From Oscillospiraceae bacterium (GTDB lineage: Bacteria; Bacillota; Clostridia; Oscillospirales; Oscillospiraceae): a stretch of DNA of 64,000 bases. The stretch lies in NCBI GenBank assembly GCA_017538965.1, contig JAFYHU010000037.1, positions 33,941 to 97,940 of the forward strand, in the 5' to 3' direction. The translations under genes were made by a program, and so were the position numbers. How positions within the stretch are numbered: position 1 is the stretch's first letter; every line of letters starts with the position of its first letter. Shown in pieces: positions 24,995 through 32,823 of the stretch. The notes below the pieces were generated by a model. That model ran no database searches, had not been told where the DNA came from, and worked only from the letters and a program-made list of their open reading frames with translations.

Positions 24995-25446
24995 TGAAAG
25001 CTCTGCGCAGATGCGCGATCGGCTTCCCGATCGGCATTCTTGTGTCGCTCGCCATCTCCTTGCTCAGCTATGACGGGAAGCTGGTCTCCGACGTCCTGGT
25101 CGCCCGCGTCGGCAGCGAGACGGGCGCTCTGGTGCTGGATCTCGTTTTGTCCGGGATTTTTGGCGCTATCTGCATGGCCGGAACCGTGTTCTATGAGATT
25201 GAGCACTGGTCGCTGGCAAAGGCAACCTTCCTGCACTACGTGCTTATCATTCTCAGTTTCCCGCCCCTGGCGCTTTTCCTGGGATGGGTGTCGAAGCCGT
25301 CGGAAATCCTGATCATGACCGCTTCCCAGACCATCTGCTTTTTCCTGATCTGGCTCTTCATGTATCTGCGCTACCGGGCCGAGGTCAGGGAACTGAACGA
25401 GCTGAACGCGCGGCAGGAGCAGAAACAGAAGGACGGAACAGAATAA
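24988..25446 (+). CDS. DUF3021 membrane protein, partner of LytTR
   Basis: A 152-residue protein with four transmembrane helices and a charged C-terminal tail (RYRAEVRELNELNARQEQKQ), matching DUF3021. Such proteins accompany LytTR regulators and hold them inactive at the membrane. It overlaps the LytTR gene by 7 bases. The signal it senses is unknown. Confidence 0.88.
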   Translation: MLMKALRRCAIGFPIGILVSLAISLLSYDGKLVSDVLVARVGSETGALVLDLVLSGIFGAICMAGTVFYEIEHWSLAKATFLHYVLIILSFPPLALFLGWVSKPSEILIMTASQTICFFLIWLFMYLRYRAEVRELNELNARQEQKQKDGTE

Positions 25447-25503
25447 ACTCTGTCAACATAAAGCAAAACAAGAAAGAGATCAAAATTTGAAAGGAGAACC
25501 AAT

Positions 25504-25836
25504 ATGAGCACAAATTACGTCGACCTTGCAAAGCTTTACCGGGAAAAAATGGCCGGTCAGAGCATCACCCCGCTCTCCGATGAGGCAGTTGAGGAGGTCT
25601 CCGGCGGCCTCGGCGGCGCCGATGAGGCCACCTGCCCCTACTGCCACGGCAATATCACCATGACCAAGGTCAGCAGCCCCTACAGCGACGACTACTGGAC
25701 CTGCCCGAATTGCGGCGGGATGCAGATCCTCTCGGACGCGGAAACCATCGAGATGATCCACTGCCTCGAGGCCATGGGCTACACCGAATTCGATTACCCG
25801 GTCTGGTGGTCTCAGATTCAGAAGAACTTAAGGTGA
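25504..25836 (+). CDS. double-glycine-leader protein with zinc ribbon
   Basis: The first 35 residues read like a RiPP/bacteriocin leader ending PLSDEAVEEVSGG|LGG, the L-x-E-x-V-x-GG pattern cut by C39 peptidases. The remaining 70 residues contain CPYCH...CPNCG, a zinc ribbon, not a typical bacteriocin core. A strong AAAGGAG ribosome binding site precedes the ATG. It sits between the LytTR/DUF3021 pair and a lipoprotein gene. Related leaders occur at 35141..35362 and 54610..54816. No export ABC transporter with a peptidase domain is in the window. Confidence 0.75.
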   Translation: MSTNYVDLAKLYREKMAGQSITPLSDEAVEEVSGGLGGADEATCPYCHGNITMTKVSSPYSDDYWTCPNCGGMQILSDAETIEMIHCLEAMGYTEFDYPVWWSQIQKNLR

Positions 25837-25841
25837 TACGG

Positions 25842-26804
25842 ATGAAGAGGAAAACTCTACTTCCCGCCGTTCTGGCGCTCTGCTTCTGCCTGCTGCTCGC
25901 GGGCTGCGGTAAGGCCACACAGGATCTCCCTGCCGTCGAGACGACGCCCGCGGCGGAAGCGGCTCCCTCGGCCGAGCCTGCGGCTTCCGCGCCCAAAGAA
26001 GAGGTCGCGGCCCCCTCGGCCGAGCCGGAGGTCAAAGCGGCGGAAGAAAGCGCAGCGCCCGCTCCTGCCCCCGAACCGGAGCCGGAACCGGAAGAGGAAG
26101 TCTCCCCCTTCCTGGGCACCTGGAAGCCCTACTCCCAAGAGGGCAGCATCAGCATCAGCCACGACCAGCTCGTAGAGATGGGCTATGCCGACCAGATGTC
26201 GATCACTTTTGACGCGGACGGGACCAGCACGCTTTACATGTTCGGCATGACCAGCCGGGAATCCTGGACCGACAGCGGCGACGGCAGCGGTACCGCCACC
26301 GTCTCGGGCGAAACCTATCCCATTACCATCGAAAACGGCATGCTCGCGATGGATATGGGCACCTATGTCGCCTACTATGAAAATGCCGAGCGCCCCTCCG
26401 GCGGCGTTCCGGTTCCTGAGCCGAAGGCCGTCGAAAACGATACTGTCAAGCTGCCTTTGAAGTCTGAGGCGCCGGCCCTCCCCTTCACGCTCTCCAACGG
26501 TCTCAAGATTGACGAGCTGAGCGTCGTCCTTGCCGGCGGCAGGATGTGGAGCTTCGGGTACGCGCTTGAGAATTCCACCGGATCGGTGCAATCCTTCGAT
26601 CCCTCGAAGTTTGTGCTGAGAAATGCCGACGGGACCGCCGTCAGCACCTATGCCTCCTACTTGTCGGCCGACGAGGTGAAGCCCGGCGTCCCGCTGCGGA
26701 CTTCAGTCAACATCGGAACAAAAGACGCCCTGAACCTGGGCGATGAGATTTACTTCTTCTATGACGGCATCTTCCTCGGAACCGCCGTCGCAAGAGAGTT
26801 TTAA
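25842..26804 (+). CDS. lipoprotein with one lipocalin-like domain
   Basis: The start at 25842 has an AAGGTGA ribosome binding site and gives a lipoprotein signal with lipobox LLAGC. A Pro/Ala/Glu-rich linker (about 25-85) follows, then a 95-residue beta-rich domain with FLGTW...ESWTDSGDGSGT, and a second C-terminal beta domain of a DUF5067-like kind. The FxGxW and W(T/S)DxGxG domain also occurs twice in the exported protein at 27907..29376. It starts 5 bp after the leader gene, so the two are probably co-translated. Function unknown. Confidence 0.8.
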   Translation: MKRKTLLPAVLALCFCLLLAGCGKATQDLPAVETTPAAEAAPSAEPAASAPKEEVAAPSAEPEVKAAEESAAPAPAPEPEPEPEEEVSPFLGTWKPYSQEGSISISHDQLVEMGYADQMSITFDADGTSTLYMFGMTSRESWTDSGDGSGTATVSGETYPITIENGMLAMDMGTYVAYYENAERPSGGVPVPEPKAVENDTVKLPLKSEAPALPFTLSNGLKIDELSVVLAGGRMWSFGYALENSTGSVQSFDPSKFVLRNADGTAVSTYASYLSADEVKPGVPLRTSVNIGTKDALNLGDEIYFFYDGIFLGTAVAREF

Positions 26805-26855
26805 GATTCAGAAGAACCTGAGATAAAACAACGGCAATTTTCCCAGTGTTTCAAA

Positions 26856-26886
26856 AGTTGTCAGGAGAACCGTCCCCCTGACAACC
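26856..26886. repeat. RAYT-type hairpin between lipoprotein and TIR unit
   Basis: AGTTGTCAGG/CCTGACAAC around AGAACCGTCC. It lies just upstream of the promoter at 26889 and so separates the lipoprotein unit from the TIR unit. Confidence 0.8.
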
Positions 26887-26888
26887 TA

Positions 26889-26917
26889 TTGCAAGAGCGG
26901 CTGAAGTATGTTAGAAT
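26889..26917 (+). promoter_or_regulatory. promoter of the TIR pair
   Basis: -35 TTGCAA (26889-26894) and -10 TAGAAT (26912-26917) with 17 bp spacing, then AAGGAG 8 bases before the ATG at 26933. The TIR unit can therefore be expressed independently of the upstream genes. Confidence 0.65.
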
Positions 26918-26932
26918 ACAAGGAGCATCACC

Positions 26933-27130
26933 ATGGATAAAAAAACGCTGACCGCAATCATCCCGACCGTATCGCTGATCATCTTCTTCGTATGGGGCTG
27001 GCTGGACAGTTTCTCACACAGCTGGATCATCTTCCTTGTCTCCGGCGCGGCCATGGCCTACGTCTCGAACATGGACAAAGACGGGAAAGCCGATGAGAAG
27101 AAGCCCGAGAAAAAGGACGAGGACGAATAA
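26933..27130 (+). CDS. 65-residue two-helix membrane protein paired with TIR
   Basis: Two transmembrane helices (about 7-24 and 29-45) are followed by a charged Lys/Glu/Asp tail. The membrane part aligns along its length with the N-terminus of the next gene (TxxAxIPxVSxIIxFxWxxL, then a W-rich turn, a small-residue helix and S-x-M-[DE]-K). It looks like the anchor of the TIR protein without the effector domain. Good AAGGAG ribosome binding site. It may form mixed oligomers with, or restrain, its TIR partner; that is inference. Confidence 0.75.
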   Translation: MDKKTLTAIIPTVSLIIFFVWGWLDSFSHSWIIFLVSGAAMAYVSNMDKDGKADEKKPEKKDEDE

Positions 27131-27184
27131 GCCCCGGAAAGATCGGAATGTCTGCATCAGGCCGCAAAGGAGCTGCATACCATC

Positions 27185-27853
27185 ATGAACATGAAAACCG
27201 TCAGAGCTTTCATCCCCGGTGTCTCCGTGATCATCATGTTTCTCTGGGCTTATCTCGAGGGAAACTGGGAGCATGCCTGGCTGGCTGTTGTAGTCGGCGG
27301 CGTTATCATGACGACTCTGTCAAGGATGGAGAAAAACAAAAAGGAAGAGGAGGCCGCGGTGGCGGCGAAGGCAAAAGAGGAAGCCGAAGAGGCAGAGCAG
27401 GCCGCCGGGCCGGATACGCCGCACGACATCTTCATCAGCTATCGCCGTGACGGCGGCGAGATGCCCGCCATGCTGATCTTCCAAGCTCTGCAGGAGCGCG
27501 GCTACCGTGTGTTCTGCGATGTGGAAGTGCTGAACGCGGGGAAGTTCAACGAAGCCCTGCTGAACAGCATACGGGCCTGCAAGGACTTCCTGCTGGTATG
27601 CTCGCCGCACGCGCTGGACCGCTGCAGCGACCCGGAGGACTGGGTGCGTCAGGAGATCGCCGAGGCGATTCGGGACGAAAAGAACATCGTGCCGATCATG
27701 ATGAAGGACTTTCAGTTTCCCGAGACGCTTCCCGAGGAGATCGACTCCCTGCGCTTCTACCACGGTCTGACTCCGCAGCGGGAATTCTTCCGCGAGAGCA
27801 TCGACCGCCTGTGCGAGAAATACCTGCAGTCCAAACCGATCAAAAAGTCATAA
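27185..27853 (+). CDS. membrane-anchored TIR-domain protein
   Basis: Residues 9-23 and 31-44 form two membrane helices, 45-75 a charged, probably helical linker, and 78-215 a TIR domain: HDIFISYRRDGG (80-91), the alphaA and BB-loop region, and DWVRQEIAEAI (152-162). E157 in DWVRQE sits where catalytic TIR NADases have their glutamate. NAD cleavage and a defence or signalling role are family-based inferences. It lies 54 bp after a 65-residue protein homologous to its own membrane anchor and is followed by a strong terminator, so the two form a unit. Confidence 0.88.
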   Translation: MNMKTVRAFIPGVSVIIMFLWAYLEGNWEHAWLAVVVGGVIMTTLSRMEKNKKEEEAAVAAKAKEEAEEAEQAAGPDTPHDIFISYRRDGGEMPAMLIFQALQERGYRVFCDVEVLNAGKFNEALLNSIRACKDFLLVCSPHALDRCSDPEDWVRQEIAEAIRDEKNIVPIMMKDFQFPETLPEEIDSLRFYHGLTPQREFFRESIDRLCEKYLQSKPIKKS

Positions 27854-27862
27854 GCAACAAAC

Positions 27863-27890
27863 AAAACCGCCGGCGTGTGCCGGCGGTTTT
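27863..27890. terminator. bidirectional terminator after the TIR gene
   Basis: A perfect 12-bp stem AAAACCGCCGGC with loop GTGT and complement ending TTTT. It serves the TIR unit and the convergent exported-protein gene. Confidence 0.85.
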
Positions 27891-27906
27891 ACTGTCCGTA
27901 TTTGCT

Positions 27907-29376
27907 TCAGATATCGATCGGGCCGGCGGATGTCAGGACCGGTTCCGTCGTTTCCGTCACGTCCGTCGATCCGAAATCAAACGCCGCCCAGGGATCTTCC
28001 AGTTCGATCTCCCAGCCGCTGCCCCGCACGGAAAGAACAACTTCGGTATCCGGCGCGAGGTCCTCGAAGCCGAAATAGTACTCGGCTTCATAGAGCTCTC
28101 CGTCGTTCCCGCGTACCAGATAGCGGTCGGGGTAGGAATACCCTTTCAGCTTCTCCACGATGACCCCGTGAACATCTTCCGGTTCCGGCGCCCTGTAGAA
28201 AAGGCTCCCAAGAATCTGCTCGGCCACATTCGGCGCATCCTCGCCGTCCATCCAGAAGGACAGCTCGCCGAAGTCGTCCCCGGCAGCAAACAGGCAGTTT
28301 ACCACCCGGTAATCGATGCCGTCATACTGTTCTTTGGAGGTGTAGAAGCAGACGGGAATGCCGTTTATCTCGGTGCTTTCAAAGCGGTCCGAGCCGTACT
28401 GCTTTGCCTCAATCGCCACATACTCCGTCAGCGTGCGCCCGTTCGACCCGTACTGATAGACGTCAAAGTCCAGCAGATGCTCGCTGCTGCGATAATAGGC
28501 AATCATGTCGTCCTGCCGCTGCTCCTTGGTGACCTCTCCCTGAACATAGTCCCCGGGAACCACAACACAGTATCCGGTCGTGCCAACGGGCACGATCTTT
28601 TCATAGCGCATCACGCGGTCGGAGCCTTTGAGAATCAGGAGCCCGTCTTCCATGGAGCAGTCCCACTTCTCGCCGTCGGCAAAAATCGTGGCGGTGCCGC
28701 TGCCGCTGTCGCTCCAGTTGTTCTGTTCGAAACCGTAGAAGTTGCAGAATTTGAACCATCCGTCGTCCATGAAGGTCAGGGTGTATTTGCCAGCGTAGTC
28801 ACGCCCCTTCTCCAGCTGCTCCGGGAGCGCATCGTGCGGGATGTCCAGCTCGGACTTCTCGCTCTCCATGGAATAGAAACGCCACTCGCCCACAAGCGGA
28901 GAAACGATGGCTTGCTGTTCGGGCATCTCAAACTGCGAGGCGTACTCCTCCAGGATCGGCGGAATGCCCGCGGTCGAATCGTCGGCGCTCGTATCGGAGG
29001 GTTCGAACACGCCGACGCCGTTCCCCAGATCCATCCGCAGGAAGCCGTCCTGCACGCTCATGGGATAGGACTCGCCCTCCACGCCGAAGACGCCGGTGCC
29101 GTCGCCGTTATCCGTCCACGTGCCCTCGGCGATCGCGCCGAAGACATTCATGCTGAAGCTGCCGTCGCCGCGGAAGCTGGTAATCATCCCGTTTGCCATG
29201 TCGAATCCCATCTCCGCCATGGCCAGGATCTCTTCATGGCTCATCGGAGCTTCGCCTTCCTGGGCATAGAACTTCCAGTTCCCGACAAAGGGAGAGGCGT
29301 CGTCCGCCGCGGAAGCCGGGGCCGCCAGAAGCAGGCAGAGGCAGACCGCCAGCATCAGAGTGATGATCTTTTTCAT
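27907..29376 (-). CDS. exported protein with two lipocalin-like domains
   Basis: A 489-residue protein with a classical signal peptide (MKKIITLMLAVCLCLLLAAP, cut after ASA). Two beta-rich domains follow: FVGNWKFYAQEG...GTWTDNGDGTG (about 28-120) and LVGEWRFYSMES...NNWSDSGSGT (about 160-260), then a third unrelated part. The first two are homologous to the domain in the lipoprotein at 25842. AGGAGG precedes the ATG. It converges on the TIR gene across a shared terminator. Function unknown; ligand binding is plausible for a lipocalin-like fold. Confidence 0.8.
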   Translation of the reverse strand: MKKIITLMLAVCLCLLLAAPASAADDASPFVGNWKFYAQEGEAPMSHEEILAMAEMGFDMANGMITSFRGDGSFSMNVFGAIAEGTWTDNGDGTGVFGVEGESYPMSVQDGFLRMDLGNGVGVFEPSDTSADDSTAGIPPILEEYASQFEMPEQQAIVSPLVGEWRFYSMESEKSELDIPHDALPEQLEKGRDYAGKYTLTFMDDGWFKFCNFYGFEQNNWSDSGSGTATIFADGEKWDCSMEDGLLILKGSDRVMRYEKIVPVGTTGYCVVVPGDYVQGEVTKEQRQDDMIAYYRSSEHLLDFDVYQYGSNGRTLTEYVAIEAKQYGSDRFESTEINGIPVCFYTSKEQYDGIDYRVVNCLFAAGDDFGELSFWMDGEDAPNVAEQILGSLFYRAPEPEDVHGVIVEKLKGYSYPDRYLVRGNDGELYEAEYYFGFEDLAPDTEVVLSVRGSGWEIELEDPWAAFDFGSTDVTETTEPVLTSAGPIDI

Positions 29377-29460
29377 GTTTAACCTCCTGTTTTTTCATGG
29401 TGATTGATCCTATCTGTTTTCAATTTACCAGAAAAAACACAATGCTTCAATAGGATTTTT

Positions 29461-29570
29461 CCAAGCGGCAGATTTTCCGTCCCAAGCGGTAATCGCACAG
29501 CAAGCCCCTGCCGAGCGGCAGGGGCTTGCCTGTCAGGAAAGTTGTCAGGAGAACCGTCCCCCTGACAACT
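29461..29570. repeat. 110-bp composite repeat, left copy
   Basis: It combines a CCAAGCGGCAG...CCGTCCCAAGCGG module, an AAGCCCCTGCC/GGCAGGGGCTT hairpin and, at 29540-29570, a RAYT-type hairpin. A second copy at 32714-32823 has the same orientation and differs at only about six positions. The two copies bracket the reductase and lysR genes. Confidence 0.85.
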
Positions 29571-29585
29571 CGTGGAAGATCTCTC

Positions 29586-31649
29586 TCAGATGCCGTTGAC
29601 GGCGTTGTTGCCGGCGACATAGCCATAATACATGGCCAGGGAGTGCGACACACCCTTCAGGGTGATCGGATACTCATGCGAGAAGCGGTCGCCCTGGACG
29701 TTGCCCGCCACATACAGACCCGGAATCACGTTGCGGTCCTCATCGAAGGTGTGGCAGTCTTCATCCGACTCGAGGCCGCCGCAGATGACGAGCAGCAGCG
29801 CGCAGACAAACTGGTCGGCATAGAAGGGGCCGTTCTCCAGCGCCCACATGCGGCTTGCTTTCTTGCCGAAGTCCTCGTCAACACCCTTCCTGGCCAGCTC
29901 GTTGTAGCGCTCGATCGACTTGAGCGCCGTCTCCTGGGCGGTCTTGTCGTCCGGATACATCATCGCAACCAGCTCTTCCAGCGTATCGGCCTTGAGAGCG
30001 CGGCCGTCCTCGACGGCGGCTTCAAGCTGATAGGGGCTCTTATAGTTGCGGTAGGTCTGGTTGTTCTTCGGGCCTTCGTCGGCGCTGGCATAGTCTTCGA
30101 AGTAGCAGGCGCCGCCGTGTTCGGCCGGCATGAAGGGCAGCTGCTCGGGCCAGTTGCTGTCAAAGATCTGCCAGGTCTTCTGACCTTTCTGAATCTCAAT
30201 CTGGTTTTCAATCTGCTGTCCCGGCAGGTCTTCGTTCATGAAGCGCTTGCCGTTCATGTCGAGGTTCAGGAAGCCGGCGATGCCCATGACACCGACACCG
30301 GCGAGGTCCGCGCCGCCGCCCATGTGGTGGATCATCGGGGCATGGTCCTTCTGGACGCGGGCGCCGGCCCACATGCCGAGCTTGATGCCGTCGCCGGTAT
30401 TGGTCATGTTGCCTTCCACGTCGACGTTGGTGAACAGGCGGACGATGCCGTTGGCGATGACGTCGGGGCAGAAGTGCTGAACCATGGCTTCATTCTGCGA
30501 ATAGTCGCCGGTCGCCAGAATCACGCCCTTGTTTGCCAGGCACTTGATGTAATTGCCGGTCTCCGCGTTGCGGGCATAGACGCCGACGCAGCGGCCGTCT
30601 TCCATGATCAGCTTCGCGCCGAAGCAGCCGTACTTCTCGGTTACGTTGCCGGTGGCAACGGCGGCTTCCATGTTCTTGTTGACATTGACGCCCTGATTCG
30701 GAAGGAACTCGACCGTCGTGGGATAGCAGGGGAATTCTTCCTTCGTCCAGTCGTATGCCTCGGGCAGCGGATGGAAAATGGGAATCAGGAAGTTGTTCGC
30801 GTTCTCATCGGGAATGGGAGAGCGGGTCTCTTCGGCATAATAGAGCTCGGTATTCGGCTCAACCCACCAGTCGAAAACGTCGCCGATGTTGTTGGCCCAC
30901 TTGGAGATGATGGCGCGCTTGACCTTGTAGCTGGATTCCGCCATGTGCGAATCAACCATCGCGTTGATCTGCTCAGGCGTCCAGGTGTCACGGCCCCAGC
31001 GGTGCTGCACCTTGCCGTTGATGACGGCGTACTCGCCCGAACGGCACTGCGGGCCGTTGGCCTTGTCGATGGCGATGACCGTTGCGCCGGCCTCTGCCGC
31101 GGCACGCACAGCGGCAACGCCCGCGACGCCGCAGCCGACCACAACCACGTCGGCCTCCAGGGTCTCTTCCACATCGGCCTCGTTGATCTCGGGGGCTTCG
31201 CCGAGCCAGTCGTCCCCCGCGGGGGCGGCGGCTTCTTCCGCGGCGGCAGCCGCTGCGGGAGCGGCGCCCCTGGCCTGCGCAATGCAGTCATTGGCAGCCG
31301 CGCTGACGGCCTTGCTGGAAATCGATGCGCCGGCAACCGCGTCCACGTCGCCGGACTGGGCAGCCAGAATGGCTTTCTCCATCTGTTCGCCGATGACGCC
31401 GCCGATCGCGGGCGTCTCGCCGGAGACATCGACCGTGACGTCGATGATGCTGGTCTCGTCAAAGGTCATGGTGACGGTGATATCGCTTTCCAGGCCCTTC
31501 GCGGTGGCGGAATAGGTGCCGGGGGTGTAGATGGCTGCGGCATCGTCGGCAAACGCAATGCCCTGGCCGAGGACGCTTGCCGCAGCAAAGCTGAATGCGC
31601 CGGCTGCGGTCCCCTTCAGGAATTCTCTGCGGGAAATCAATTTTGCCAT
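29586..31649 (-). CDS. Tat-exported FMN/FAD fumarate-reductase-like flavoprotein
   Basis: The twin-arginine signal SRREFLKGTAAGAF opens a 687-residue protein. An FMN-binding domain (about 40-115) has the covalent attachment motif DAVAGASIS. A Pro/Ala-rich linker leads to an FAD_binding_2 domain with VVVGCGVAGVAAVRAAAEAG, homologous to fumarate and urocanate reductases. Outside the membrane it would pass electrons to an organic acceptor in anaerobic respiration; the acceptor is unknown. It has a GGAGG ribosome binding site and is transcribed away from a LysR regulator that probably controls it. Confidence 0.92.
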   Translation of the reverse strand: MAKLISRREFLKGTAAGAFSFAAASVLGQGIAFADDAAAIYTPGTYSATAKGLESDITVTMTFDETSIIDVTVDVSGETPAIGGVIGEQMEKAILAAQSGDVDAVAGASISSKAVSAAANDCIAQARGAAPAAAAAAEEAAAPAGDDWLGEAPEINEADVEETLEADVVVVGCGVAGVAAVRAAAEAGATVIAIDKANGPQCRSGEYAVINGKVQHRWGRDTWTPEQINAMVDSHMAESSYKVKRAIISKWANNIGDVFDWWVEPNTELYYAEETRSPIPDENANNFLIPIFHPLPEAYDWTKEEFPCYPTTVEFLPNQGVNVNKNMEAAVATGNVTEKYGCFGAKLIMEDGRCVGVYARNAETGNYIKCLANKGVILATGDYSQNEAMVQHFCPDVIANGIVRLFTNVDVEGNMTNTGDGIKLGMWAGARVQKDHAPMIHHMGGGADLAGVGVMGIAGFLNLDMNGKRFMNEDLPGQQIENQIEIQKGQKTWQIFDSNWPEQLPFMPAEHGGACYFEDYASADEGPKNNQTYRNYKSPYQLEAAVEDGRALKADTLEELVAMMYPDDKTAQETALKSIERYNELARKGVDEDFGKKASRMWALENGPFYADQFVCALLLVICGGLESDEDCHTFDEDRNVIPGLYVAGNVQGDRFSHEYPITLKGVSHSLAMYYGYVAGNNAVNGI

Positions 31650-31693
31650 GGTTTTTTCCTCCGAATATTCAGTATTTGTGATATGCTGATAAC

Positions 31694-31740
31694 ATTATAT
31701 CCGGATAGTTGTTGAAAAACTATACCGGATATCTTATAAT
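31694..31740. promoter_or_regulatory. divergent promoter and LysR operator
   Basis: For lysR, TTGAAA (31712-31717) and TATAAT (31735-31740) are 17 bp apart. For the reductase, TATAAT on the minus strand (31694-31699) lacks a good -35. An inverted repeat ATATCCGG (31697-31704) and CCGGATAT (31725-31732) overlaps both. This fits LysR repressing itself and activating the reductase. Confidence 0.65.
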
Positions 31741-31789
31741 AGTATTCAGTTATCCTTAATACCGAAATCACCGGGAGGGAGAGACTGCC

Positions 31790-32680
31790 ATGCTGCGTCC
31801 CCATCTGAAAACCTTTCTGACCGTCTGTGAAAGCGGCAGCTTCAACAAGGCGGCAGCCGAACTGTATATCACACCGAGCGCCGTTCTTCAGCAGATTCAC
31901 ACACTGGAATCCGAACTGGGCGCGACGCTTTTTGCGCGCAGCAGCAAAGGGGTCACGCTGACGGCAGAGGGCGAGTATCTGCGGCAGACGGGCAAAGCGC
32001 TTGTGCAGATGGACGAACAGATTCACCGGGAAATACGCCATGTCGGCGCAGAGAACAGAACGATCTGCATCGGTACCTCCATCATGGAAAAAGTCCGCCT
32101 GCTTTACGAACTCTGGGTTCTGTTTTCCGCCGAAAACGGACACTGTGATATCCAGATGCTGAACATCGATGCCATGCACAACATCCCAGAGCGGACCGAT
32201 CTGATCGAGAGTGTCAACGGCGATATCGGCTGGCAGCAGGCGTGGGAGTTCTTCGAAATCTGCAAGGTTCCCTTCGGCTTCGCCGTAGCCGGCAATCATC
32301 CGCTGGCAGACCGCAGTCTTCTCACGGTTCAGGACCTGAAGGATCAGACCGTACTCTCTCTGACCAGCGGCAACAATGAGACCATGCAGGAGCTTCTCCG
32401 CTTCCTGCGGAATGAAAAGATCCGCGTCAGCATTCACAGCGGAGCGGAAGTCAACCCGCTGTGGAGCTCCGGATTCAGCAGAAATATCCTTCTGGTCCCC
32501 CTCTGTTGGAAGGATATCCTGATCAACGCGGTGACCATCCCATTTGAAAAGGAATTTCTGATTCCCTATGGGGTGTTTTACCGTCCGGAACCGCAGCCGG
32601 CAGTCCGGCAGTTCCTGGAATTCATCTTTGCCACATACGGCGCGGGAAACACCAGCGGCATCGTCCCGGTTCTGGAATAA
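31790..32680 (+). CDS. LysR family transcriptional regulator
   Basis: A 296-residue protein with the N-terminal winged HTH (LKTFLTVCESGSFNKAAAEL, TPSAVLQQIHTLE) and a C-terminal periplasmic-binding-like effector domain. It is divergent from the Tat-exported flavoprotein, the normal layout for a LysR regulator and its target. Both share the intergenic inverted repeat at 31697-31732. The effector is probably the substrate of the reductase. Immediately after the stop codon is a RAYT-type hairpin that may act as terminator. Confidence 0.92.
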   Translation: MLRPHLKTFLTVCESGSFNKAAAELYITPSAVLQQIHTLESELGATLFARSSKGVTLTAEGEYLRQTGKALVQMDEQIHREIRHVGAENRTICIGTSIMEKVRLLYELWVLFSAENGHCDIQMLNIDAMHNIPERTDLIESVNGDIGWQQAWEFFEICKVPFGFAVAGNHPLADRSLLTVQDLKDQTVLSLTSGNNETMQELLRFLRNEKIRVSIHSGAEVNPLWSSGFSRNILLVPLCWKDILINAVTIPFEKEFLIPYGVFYRPEPQPAVRQFLEFIFATYGAGNTSGIVPVLE

Positions 32681-32712
32681 AGCTGTCACGGAGAACCGTC
32701 TCCGTGACAGCT
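32681..32712. repeat. variant RAYT-type hairpin after lysR
   Basis: AGCTGTCACGGAG pairs with CTCCGTGACAGCT around AACCGT. The stem differs from the AGTTGTCAGG type by paired changes on both arms. It begins at the base after the lysR stop codon. Confidence 0.75.
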
Positions 32713-32713
32713 T

Positions 32714-32823
32714 CCAAGCGGCAGATTTTCCGTCCCAAACGGTAATAGCACAGCAAGCCCCTGCCAGACGGCAGGGGCTTGCCTGTCAGAAAAGTTGTCA
32801 GGAGAACCGTCCCCCTGACAACT
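32714..32823. repeat. 110-bp composite repeat, right copy
   Basis: Same order and orientation as 29461-29570: CCAAGCGGCAG module, AAGCCCCTGCC hairpin, RAYT-type hairpin (32793-32823). Its last part is also coding sequence: it supplies the final seven codons and the stop of the anti-sigma gene on the minus strand. Confidence 0.85.

Noticed and set aside
29526-31715. 729-codon + frame opposite the flavoprotein
   Set aside because: Complement of a gene with a Tat signal, FMN and FAD motifs.
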